DNA of 64,000 nucleotides. Source: Todiramphus chloris collaris (lineage: Eukaryota; Chordata; Aves; Coraciiformes; Alcedinidae). The DNA is taken from positions 202,421 to 266,420 of the forward strand of contig JANVCC010000041.1 of the NCBI GenBank assembly GCA_025345505.1, given 5' to 3'. The notes beneath the pieces were generated by a model. That model made no database searches and had not been told where the DNA came from. It worked only from the letters and a program-made list of their open reading frames with translations. Positions 36,356 through 46,491 of this stretch are shown here, in pieces; the first letter of the stretch is position 1, and the number at the start of each line of letters is the position of its first letter. The position numbers and the translations under genes were made by a program.

Positions 36356-39300
36356 CACAATTAAAAATAGTGGTCTGGGTTTAGAAAATTATTCCAAGTA
36401 CTTACATCAGGCACCCAGAAACAGAGGTATCCCAAATTAACTCTCTCTTTTCTAACTGATGACTTAGTTTCTCTTTACCTCCATTTTTCCCTGTCCACTG
36501 TATATGACTTTACTACTAAGGAGGAAAATTTTTTACCTTTATAAAAATTTGCTTATCTATGGAAAAGAGATAGTACTTCCAGCGTGCTATCCCATAATAA
36601 TACTAAGTCACTTGCTACTTGTTTTCCGTTGCATCTGGAAGTGAAAGACCCAAACAGAATGCATATTTTCACGATATAGAGTTTTACAAAAATATTTTGA
36701 AGTATTTGGAATTAGTATTTTCTTTTCCTCAAATTTCAGATTTTTGAACATTTCTGCTGACAAAAAAAACCCCAACCCCGTATTTGATGTTAGTTTTAAC
36801 CTTATTAAGGCAACTTGGCCTTGCTGGTGTAATGCTTTGGCTTCTGCCACATTACAAATGTTGAATGTTAAACAGAATTGATGGGGGGTATTCTTACTAA
36901 TTGCCACTTGTGAAAAGATAATTATATTCTCTGTCTTGGATAATATGCTGTGGCATTTGGGACTAGCTAAGCATGACCTTCCTGACCTTTCCTGTTGTCA
37001 GTTTTGGAGTGAGTGGTGTGGAAAAACAAAGGCTAGTTCAGACTAGAAAAAGTGATTGCAGGTCTTCAACCTACCATAATTCATTTGGAGGAAATACATT
37101 TGAAGTTAACTCAATCAATTAAAAATGACAGTATATGTTACTCAGAGTGACCGGGAGATGCTAGCATTGAAAGCAGTTCTATTTTATTTTGTGGTACAGC
37201 CAGTGTCTTTTTGGAATCTGAATACATGAAATTTATATGCCGATGTTGCACAAAATTTATGTCACCAAAATACTACTAAGGGAAAATTTTGCTACCAACC
37301 TGCATGCGCTCTGTTAAAGAAGGACTTGGAGAAGGTGAAAAACCGAATTTATGAAACAGTTACCTGGTAAAAAACGGCACTTCATTAAAGCTAAATTGTC
37401 CCGTCACTTCTGTGGACTCTTTTCCCCAGGTCTAGGATGACTCTGGACTGATTCAGTGTTTCAGGTCCTCACAGGTAACACTAGTCACTCTAGTTCAAGT
37501 CCCCACTTGTTTTCTGGAACGTATGTGAGCCTGGTCTCCCACATCACATGCAAGTACCTATTACCAAGTCTTCCTGGGGCTTCCCTTTCATTTGCTTCCT
37601 CCAAGAAATTCTGAAAGGCTTTACTTTGTAGCTGAATGAAAACACAGTTGAAGCTTTGATATGTTTTATGAAACAGAAGTGCTGTTTTCTGATCCTCCAT
37701 ACTTTGAACATTCTTGTTCTGGTTCCAAGGCACCCTGTCACTTCTGCAGTGTTGATTGTGACACTGGAAGTCTAAAGGACTAAAAGACCTTAGTGCTCCA
37801 TCTATAAACTAGGGACAATTCAGTGCCCTATTTGTAAACTGGGCAGAGTGCGCTTTGCCTCTTCTCCTTTCTTTTTGTCCCTTTTTTTTTTTTGGTTTTT
37901 GTTGGTTTTTACATTTTTGACACTTAATAACATTGGGCAACCCACTTAAGTGACACTCCAATCTCCTTTTACACTCAGCACGCAGTTATTATAATGAAAA
38001 CAATTAAAAAAATGCATAAAACATTTCTACAAAACTGCAGGGGAGCACAAAGAAGGAAAAATAAAAAACTAAATTACTGATATTTATTACTGTATCTTCA
38101 TACCATTTTTTCATGTACTACAGGAGGAAGGAAGATAAAATTTTTTTATGCACTGGATTTTTGTTACAGAGTTGACACTTTGTTACTTTGACGCTTTTCC
38201 TAGTGCCTTGCAAATTTATGGTCCATTTACTTTTGATTAATTTCTGCACTGTTTTACTTGTTGCTCTAATGTTTTGTTATTAGACTTCAGGCAAAACTTC
38301 ACATCTTACACTTCAGCATATTATCCCTGCTTAATTCTTCCTCTCATTAAAGCTCTGCGGATCTCCCACCACTGCTTTTTTTTTTTTTTACCTCTTTGCA
38401 GTTTTCACTGACAATTAGCATATGTTTATTCTATATTTTTGCTAAGTTACAGTAAAAATCCACAAATCTCTGCAATGAAGAGAACTTAAAATTATTCCTG
38501 TTGTAGGCAGAAAGAGCAACTATTTTCTGACAGACAATTTTTTGACAGGACCCTGATATCTCCTCTATATAATTAAGCAGTTCTAGATTTCATCCCTTCA
38601 TAAACCATCAAATGCCTGAAAACCAGGCTGGCCAAAGATATGAGTCAGCATTTTCTTCATTCACTTTGCTCTTACTGCTCTTTCTAGAGCAATGACTATT
38701 TCCAGCTGTGTAATGCTTGCCTCTGAGTTAAATGTGGGTGGCAGCATGTACCATTGCTGACTGGTTTATGAGCCCAAGCCAATGCAGAAAGAAACCACTT
38801 CAAAGAATGCTACCACAACAACTAAGTGATATCAGATGGACACTGACTCAAATTTGGTCTGTTTCGAAACAGTTCCCAAAAATGCAACCCTTTTCCAGAT
38901 CTATGTGGTGTTCTTTTGTACAGCTAAATTGGGTAATTATGAGGACACATATCTTCATAGCTATATTCAACCAAAAGCTTTTCTTGCCTTTATTTTAACA
39001 GAAGAAGCATATGTGAGGATCACAAGGACCTGACCCCTTGGGTGCTGAATACTCTCTGTTCACCTTCATATCCACGTGAGAGGAGGGAATGATGCCTGTC
39101 AGGATCCAGCTCTGAAGGTACAAGGGCTATGGACGAGATCACTGTGTTGATCACTGCAGACTCTCAGTGAGTAGGAAACAGTAATAATGAGCCAGGTCCC
39201 GTCATATAAACCAGATAAAAAGTTACGACTCATAATAAAGGTTGAATAAAACTGTTACCCAACCAGTTTGCCTTTTCTCTGTTTTGGCTTAAGAAAATTC

Positions 39301-39736
39301 ATGTCCTGGGATGCGCATCTAAAGTGACATACAACTTCAGTAAGCAAAAATAGACATGCTTTGAACCATCCTTAGTGTATTCCAAGTCCCCAGGCTGTTC
39401 CAAAGGGTGTTCTGGGAAAGGATTAGGTGCAAGAGTTGGACCACCTGCCTTGGCACCAGAACAGAAACCTACTTGTCCCTGCCCAAATATATGAAGAAGG
39501 CAGGAAGCTGTTTGGCAGTCTGAATTCCCATTTTGTAAAGGCATCTCTCTGCCTGCCTGAGCTCATTGTCACTGTTCAAGGGAAAGACAGTTTTTTTCAC
39601 ACAGCCTTTCTTCAAAGGTTTCCTATTGACTGTCTGGTGCAGAACAAAGTAAGTGACACTGAATGGCCTTCACATATGTTATTATCAGTAGAAGGCATTG
39701 GAAATAAAATCACTAGTAACTGAGTCAGTAGGAATG
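36356..39736. other. Unique AT-rich DNA
   Basis: No gene recognised. T runs at 37880-37891 and 38378-38390. Frames up to 99 codons have no recognised domains. Confidence 0.5.
37862..37912. repeat. Pyrimidine/T-rich tract
   Basis: CTTCTCCTTTCTTTTTGTCC leads into a run of about 12 T, then GGTTTTTGTTGG. Low-complexity sequence with no gene signal. Confidence 0.75.
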
Positions 39737-39885
39737 AGATATATAGAGAGAGAAAAAGAATTAGAAGGAAAATTAGAAAGAATTAGAAAGAGGAGAGCAT
39801 AGATGAGAAAGACTTGGGAGAAACAGCAAGGAAAGGATGCAGGAAGATGAGCAAACGGAATGGAAAAAAGGCAAAAAATAAGGTG
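39737..39885. repeat. Purine-rich tract with AATTAGAAAG repeats
   Basis: About 150 bases of the plus strand are nearly all A and G. Near 39758-39792, GAATTAGAAGG, AAATTAGAAA and GAATTAGAAA repeat with a period close to 10-12. Pyrimidines are scarce throughout. Its complement produces the L/F/S-rich minus frame at 39685-39891, an artefact of composition. Confidence 0.75.
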
Positions 39886-41759
39886 AATCATAAAACAACA
39901 TGCATAAAATAAGGCAAAGTTGGGCTAAGGAACAATCTCAAAACTGAGCCTAAGCTGAGCTCATTTGAAAGTTTGGCCCCTGCTCTAGTTGCTTGTAAAT
40001 TTAGCTGTGAGCTCTCTCAATAGTTTCTCCACACTTGTCTGAAGTGAAATGGTCTCCTAATACTATAGACTACTTCATAGAGATAGATGCAAAATTGTTT
40101 ATTGGGAGTATTTTTGACTGTTCACTTTGTCCAGGTTCATGCCACTCTCCTTGTATTTCCACATGAACTCCAGATGAATGGTACAACCACGTTTCAGCAG
40201 CGTCTGCACAAAATCCCAGTGTTGTCCAAAGCAAACTGATCTGAAAACCTCATATGCAAATTTTAGCTTTCATCAGGCATCCATTGCATTTCAAAGTATG
40301 ATCTTTTAGTATGCTTGAATGGTGCTCAGAAGATGATGAGTGCTTATATCTCTGTTTTCAAAATACAAGAATGCAAGCAAAGAAGCAGCTGACCTGATGC
40401 TATGCTGTGATCCTCTGTGCCCACAAAATGCGCTGTTGTAATTTATAGCCCTTCTTGTTTGTATCTCCTCACAGTAATCTTAGCACTGCCATCTTGGAAA
40501 GTGATATATGTGAATCAATTACTAACTGAGGTTACTAGAACAGCAGCACCTGAGAAAATGCTTTGTCTGAAACGAGAAGGTGAGTGTCTTGAGACCTGAC
40601 CAGAGAGAAAATAAAAAGAAATTAAAAAGAGAGAGGAAACATCAAAAAACCCAAGTTGTAAATTGAAAGAAATAATGTGATTTAATAGCCTAGACTAGGA
40701 CAGTTCTTTAGCCTTTCCCTGTGAATTTGCACAGTTAGCCAATAACTACATAAATCAATTCCTCCTGTAAAAACTATGCTGACAATTGTTTGGACCTCAG
40801 CAGTGATTGATTTTGTTGCATGCCACCTTGTTGGGCCTTAACTCAAGAGCCCATTCTCTTTCAGCAGCACACTTCAGTGATGGCTTGACCTCAGGTATTT
40901 GGAAGTCCTAGTCATTGGTCTCAAAGGTTTCACAACTTTTACCCATTGCAAAAAGGACACGAGGAATTCCAGCCCAGCTTGCTCATCCTCTTGGTCTCCA
41001 TTTTAAAATGGAGGAATAGAGAACATCTGGAGAAACATCTTAGCCTATTTTTGTTATGAGGGCTCAGGCCAAAGTTTGTGTTTCAACAATGCCTTACAGC
41101 AACCAGTCACAAGGCACAGAGTGACTTTAGGTCCTTAGAACTGAAAGGTTTTGGAAAATTCCATACAAATGAGGCCCAGACGTATAAGTCTTAGACGCAA
41201 TTATGGTATTCCTTTTCACTTAGCTTTGAATTAACATTTGTTTGAAACAAAAAGAAGCTTTATTCCCCCCCACACCCTGTTGGGTTTTTTTTCTATGTTT
41301 TGAAGATATTTTCTTTTTTGCATTTAGGAGATCATGTTCTGGCTGTTTATGATTTTGTAAGAGGGTGCTGTTGCTTCTTTTAATTTATTACCTTAACCCT
41401 ATAGTAAACTTTTCCAAATTCAATTCAGATAAATATATACGTATAATCTAAAGAAAACTGAATGTTAACAGAAATAGCCGCCCTCAAAATCAGTAACAAA
41501 AAGGTCTCTGCAACATAGGTGTAAGGTTTTGTTATTATTTTTTCTGTGTATGTGAATTAATTGCTCTCTGTATTCGTAAGTCAGTGAAATGGAATTTACC
41601 ATTATTTTTATTCTTATTTCTTTTAAACAGCTAACTGGACAGACTACAAAATTCTCTTTAGAACTACTGCAGAATAGGTAGTAGCAAAAAACATCTTGTT
41701 GAAAGCAAGTTTCTGTTCTCAGCTTGTAAGGTTGGAGATATTCTTGCTTAGTTCCCAGA
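39886..41759. other. Unique AT-rich DNA
   Basis: No gene recognised. A 146-codon minus frame (41465-41905) runs from here across the palindromic repeat at 41760, which makes it a chance frame. Confidence 0.5.
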
Positions 41760-41820
41760 GGTGAAATTCTGCCCCATTGAAGTCTTGCCATTAATTTTAG
41801 TTGGGCCAGAATTTTGCCCC
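41760..41820. repeat. Ancient palindromic (MITE-like) repeat, short form
   Basis: The stretch begins GGTGAAATTCTGCCCCATTG, has AAGTC and TTGCCATTA in its centre, and ends GGGCCAGAATTTTGCCCC. The ends are imperfect inverted copies of each other (GGTGAAATTCTGCCCC against GGGCCAGAATTTTGCCCC). I know this pattern as an old short palindromic repeat of sauropsid genomes, with ends reading about GTGAAATCCTGGCCCCATTG and a centre alternating GAAGTCAATGG with its complement. The repeat name is not known to me for certain. Confidence 0.6.
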
Positions 41821-42017
41821 AGGTCTGCAAAACCAGCTTCCAGATGTACAGTAAAATACCTGAGTTTTGGCCAGCTTTCCTGCTCTCTTTGCCAGCAGCA
41901 TGCATAGAACAAATACATACAGAAAAGTAATCTTATAGAAAGTCTCACAGACCTGAGCATAATTTAAGCACAAAGGATTTAAATAAATTTAAAGGAAAGA
42001 TTTGTAAAGATCCTTGA

Positions 42018-42125
42018 AGGACAGAGCACCAAGTAGACATTCAGGACAACCGAGTCTCCCAGCTTTGCCACTAGTGTATTTGGTGACTTTGGTCAAATCA
42101 TTGCAGTTTATTGAGATGTTCTTGC
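42018..42125 (+). mobile_element. MIR fragment, head to core
   Basis: AGAGCACCAAGTAGACATTC, AGGACAACCGAGTCTCCCAG, CTTTGCCACTAGTG, then GGTGACTTTGGTCAAATCAT match in order the MIR blocks AGAGCACCAGGTTGGGAGTC, AGGACACCTGAGTTC, CCCAGCTCTGCCACTA and GTGACCTTGGGCAAATCA. It is in plus orientation and non-coding. It lies just left of the ancient CR1 at 42893. Confidence 0.6.
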
Positions 42126-42613
42126 TTAACAATTGATTTCTTCTGGAAAATAGTTACAGAACTACTGAGTAATACCGCTATATAATTTGCCTTTTTTTTT
42201 TTTTTCTTTCCCCCTAGTGAAAACTGGACATTCATAGTTCATTTTTGGCATTTTGCAATATGCAATTTAAAGATTTGTCTTTACCATGCATATAGTTAAA
42301 AAGCAATTTGTTAGGTATCTCCATGATGCATACCAGAGATCCAATTCTATATAGTGGCCCATCCAAAGTATCCTTAAGAGATCCATACCACAAAATGTTA
42401 GGTTCTCCTATAAGAAAATAAAGGCACTGTCTGTGGAATGAAAGCTGTAGGGCACATGCCCTTATCCCAGTATGCTGTGAAGAACCCATAAAGAGAAGAG
42501 GACTCAATAGCTCACAGCTTTTATCAGATTTTGTGTTCACTAGAATTTTTTCAACAGCTTTAAAGGCAGACTCCAGTTTATGAGAAATATAAAATAACAC
42601 AAAAGCGATGGTT

Positions 42614-42682
42614 CTGGGTTTGGGTTTTGGGTTTGGTTGGTTGGTTTTTTTGGCTTTTGTTTTGTTTTGTTTGTTCATTATC
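42614..42682. repeat. G/T-rich tract with spaced G runs
   Basis: CTGGGTTTGGGTTTTGGGTT is followed by TGGTTGGTTGG and then T-rich TTTTGTTTTGTTTTG. There are three GGG runs and further GG runs with short T spacers on the plus strand, close to a G-quadruplex pattern. The complement gives the K/N/P-rich start of a 155-codon minus frame (42232-42699), which I do not regard as a gene. Confidence 0.75.
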
Positions 42683-42892
42683 TGCAACAAATGGAACAAT
42701 TTGCAGTGGTAGTACCTGGAATGTGAATGGAAGATCTCCTATGATTCTGCATTGTGTAATCACTTTTCTATTTGACTTTGTTCATTGGATGTAATTTTGT
42801 TTCATTTTAAATGGTGTGTCCTATTAACAGCAACCTATTTTATGTGAAGGAAAAAATATATGAATTCTGTCACAAAGAGAAGTGAATTAACA

Positions 42893-43620
42893 GAGTTTAA
42901 AGTCAAAAGGTACCATTAGACTACTTATCTAGAAATCTGGTATATTACAGTCCTATAAATATCCTCTACTTTTATATGGAAACTAGAATCTCACCTTCTG
43001 CTTCATTTAAAGATACAATCTGGAAAAACAATCTACACATACTGTCAGTGGTTTGTTATACTGATTAACAACCCTCTTTATTAAATATTTGTTTGTTAAT
43101 TCTTGTATTACGTGATGCCCTTCTCTCCTAGATCAAAGGAACTTTTTAGTACCCACTCTCTTCTCTCTGGAAAAAGGGTTCATACTTGTAAACTCTCCTG
43201 TTCTTCTTGTGATCAGATAAACATGGAGACCTTTTAAGTGTCTCCACGGACAAAATTCTCATCTTCAAAACATTTTAAAGCTTTCTTCTGAACACTCTCC
43301 AGCTTTTCTATAACAATTAAAAGATGTAAGGTGCCAGAAAGCATGCATCATTCTTCTACAGAGGGTAACAGAAGACTAAGCTGCACACAGGGCATGGTCA
43401 CTTCTTTCCTGGCTCAGTACTCTGCACTTGCACACTAAAGATGACAGTAATCTGTTGTCACAGAATACATTTCAAGTTTGCAACCAGTGTCCCTTACATC
43501 CTCTTCAGACTCTTTATGCTTCGGAGCTTAGCTAGAATGTTGAACAGCTTAAGTATCAGAAGCTACATTTTCATGGCTCCATATTTAACTTTGCCCACCA
43601 CACACCAAGTGGAATAATTA
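42893..43620 (-). mobile_element. Ancient CR1/L3-like LINE, 3' part, antisense
   Basis: The plus strand shows the complement of an old CR1 3' end. GTCAAAAGGTACCATTAGAC at the left edge resembles the family's GTCAGAAGGGACCATTAGAT. Near 43220-43310, GACCTTTTAAGTGTCTC and TCTTCTGAACACTCTCCAGC match the block that normally reads TTTGAACCCTCTCCAAT. Further right, ACCAGTGTCCCTTACATCCT near 43480 sits where CR1 has its ACCCCCAGATCC block. The copy is far more decayed than the one at 51.6 kb and has no useful open frame. It belongs to the deep amniote CR1 lineages shared with turtles and crocodilians. The right boundary is approximate. Confidence 0.72.
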
Positions 43621-43681
43621 AAATGGTTACAAAGGGTAGGTGTAATAGGTTGAGTTTATTATTTTGACTCTAGGAAAAACT

Positions 43682-43694
43682 GGGGGGGGGAGGG
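43682..43694. repeat. Poly-G run
   Basis: TGGGGGGGGGAGGGAAG sits in otherwise AT-rich DNA just right of the ancient CR1. It is a single homopolymer run. Confidence 0.8.
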
Positions 43695-46402
43695 AAGTAT
43701 TTATTATAACAGCCCAATTAGTCTACTAGTTTTTTTACAGGTTACATATTCCGGAGTACTTAGACCTCTCAAAAAGTTGTTAGGGTATTCTGGGACTGCA
43801 ATAGAGGTTTAGAGGAATTATTTGTTGCACCCTCTTGATGGAATCTCTGACAAATTCTCCTGCAATGCTACTATTTTCCTGGTAGTTATTTGTGCTATTT
43901 TTACCTTTGTGCTACTAAGAAATGCATGGGGCATTCTTAGAACATGAAGGGCTGAGATATGAAGTGGTGCTTGGGCCAAGCATTCAGAGGTCACTTGCTT
44001 TCTTTGCCTTCCTGCAACGTTTCCCCAGAAGCTCACCCAGGGCCACCACAAGAGCTTTGCACCTATATGCCATGAAAGGCATTTCCTTCAGAGAAAACAT
44101 GAAAGCTCTGAAATAACCATGAGAAATATTTCTCTGAGCATCATTTTAACTATTATCTTGACACAACTGCTGTGTTCAGGGTACTTAACCCAGGAGATTA
44201 AATCTTTATGCGCCAGTGCAAAAAGATCATATCCTTGTAATTTTTCATATATATAATTTCTCAGCTGCCGTAGTTTAAACCTGTCATATTTATGGCACAA
44301 CTGTAATTTAGGTGAACACTTTAAAATGCTGTTCTCAAAGGACAATTCTCTCGAACTACTGCAACAAATGCCTTTCCTTGCCAGTATATTGGGTGGCGGA
44401 ACTGATCATTGCAGTCAGTTATATTTCTGAGCCAGTGACTTCTTAATATTTTCTAAGAGAAAAATCATTAAGGAGTCCATACCAATAAATTACAGTACAG
44501 TGTAATTGAAGTAGGAACAAAAAGTAAGACTCCATACTTAACTGCATTTGCTCCAGAAGTGAGTTAGAGATGAATAATTCACCTTGGATGCCTAGAAAAA
44601 ACTGAGCTGGAGGAGGTATATGGAAAACTTGATTTAGCAGCTCCCTATCTGCTTTTGGTGATTCTGTACCTACTCTTCAAATTGTCTCTGCTCATCCAGT
44701 GATAAGCTAATAATTTCTGTCTCCTATCAATTACTGCAGTATTTCCTGTATTGCCTACTGTTAACATCCTTTCTGCACCCTGACGATCTTTAAACAAGAT
44801 ACATTTTTGGGGTCTTCAAATTGCAGTCAAGACTTTGCCATACTAACCAAAAGTGGCTGAGATGACTCATGCAGCTAAAGGCAGCTGACAAGAAGCCTGT
44901 GCTTAAACCTCACTAAATTCTGTGTGATTTAAGCATTTAGTTATGTGCAGTGCCAAACTTGGGCGTTTGTGTTCCTGTCAGCACTGCATTCTGTATTGAG
45001 TTGCTTCTGCTCATCAGTCCCTAGGGATGGTGGTGGTCAGGAAACCACATAACTGAGCACCTTCAGGCACACTGAGAAATACAACCTCAAAAGTCAACTG
45101 CTGTTAAGCACGATGCGATGTGGGTAGCTACCAGGCAACAAAACACTTCTGGAAGAATGCTGTTGGTTTATAGAATGTTTCTGGTTACCCTCTTGTAAGA
45201 TCTTTAAAAAGACCTTGGAATTTCCAAGAATACAAGAGAATAAGGGAAGCATAGACAGTTTTGGAACGTCAGAGGGTACACCACATCACACAAACCTCCA
45301 CCACTGTTGGCATTCTCACTGTAGGCCTTGGATGGCAGCCCAAGGACTGAACTGGCAAATTAATCTGAACTCCTCCCTTTGACCCCTCACCAGGCTTGGA
45401 GCCCATGTAGAGAGCACAGTTGGGAAGCTCTCACTGACACTATTGCTCAGGCTGCTTTTGAATGGCTCAGTCTTCAGGGTTGTTAAACTGGTGTTTCTGA
45501 TCCTGAAGCTTATCTAATTGAAGAGTGTCATCTTTCTGCACGGTCTCCTATGTAAGGTAATTCCCTGAACCTCAGTTAGGTTCCTATTCCTCTTCTGATG
45601 TATGCAGACAGCTTCAGAGATTACTGGATCATTTCAATTATCTATTTAGTTTCTTCAGGCTACATCAAGTATGACAGATTTTCTGTATTCTTCATCTGTA
45701 AATACCTCCCAGAAGACCTTGCACACATAAATACTGCAAAAGTTGTGATGTGCTCAGACATCTAGCGTGGTAGCCTCACCTGTGGATATATAGCCATCAC
45801 CATGTATGGCAAAATAAAAGCCAAAGCAGATCAAACAAAAAAAACAAAACCAGAAAAAAAAGGACACATTTAGTCTGGCTAATCCAAACTAGTTCCTTCA
45901 AGATAAATTGCCATGAAAAGATGGAAGAAGTTTAAGGTGAAGAGTTGAAGTTTCTCTCCATGGATGTTGGAACATCAGTTACTGATCTGAAATAAATCCC
46001 TAATTCTTACATTTTATGGATATTCTATGGATCTTTGGTTAGACGGAACACCTTACTCTATGCAGTTTCATCAAGACTTTAGGTGAGAAGCATGATAATT
46101 GTTCAAAATTTTCAGACAAAGAAAGATACAAATACAGGTATGTGTAAAAGAATAGAGGAATGAGTGGATACATATGAAAAGACAAAAGGAAAAAACCTGG
46201 AGTGTGTGGGCATAAGACCACTGAAAAAGGAAAAGACTCGATCTCCTGAATTTCATTCAACAGGCTCCAAATTGTGAGATTACTTTCAATTTTAGTGGGC
46301 TTCCTTTAACATCGATGAGATGCTTAATTATAGGCAGTCAGTTCTTATAAGCATTGTCAAATTTAAGCCAAGATTTGGATATTCGCATTGTTCTGAATGA
46401 GC
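43695..46402. other. Unique DNA, possible old repeat debris
   Basis: No gene recognised. TGTGATTTAAGCATTTAG near 44925 faintly resembles an old sauropsid repeat (TTAAGCATATGCTTAAGTGC), too weak to call. An A-rich stretch lies at 45836-45860. Confidence 0.4.
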
Positions 46403-46491
46403 TACAAATTCTGCTCTCTCTTTTCAGCTGCAGGATGCTGTGGATTTTGCTTAGACAGCACAGGTGTAGCTTGAAGATGAATTTGGCCCAG
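46403..46491. repeat. Ancient inverted-end repeat (AAATTCTGCTCTC type)
   Basis: The left end is ACAAATTCTGCTCTCTC and the right end is CACAGGTGTAGCTTGAAGAT followed by GAATTTGGCCC. Together they resemble the two ends of an old sauropsid palindromic repeat (CCAAATTCTGCTCTCAGTTA at one end; GTGTAACTGAGAGCAGAATT then TGGCCC at the other). The centre is not recognisable. The call is tentative because each end is short. Confidence 0.45.

Noticed and set aside
37795..37850. TATAAACTAGGGACAATTCA resembling a MIR core
   Set aside because: Only one block matches and no flanking MIR order is seen.
41465..41905. 146-codon minus-strand frame
   Set aside because: It crosses the ancient palindromic repeat at 41760 and has no domain.
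42232..42699. 155-codon minus-strand frame
   Set aside because: Its N-terminal K/N/P-rich part is the complement of a G/T-rich tract and the rest has no recognisable family.
44920..44960. Faint similarity to an old TTAAGCATATGCTTAAG repeat
   Set aside because: Too few matching bases to support a call.
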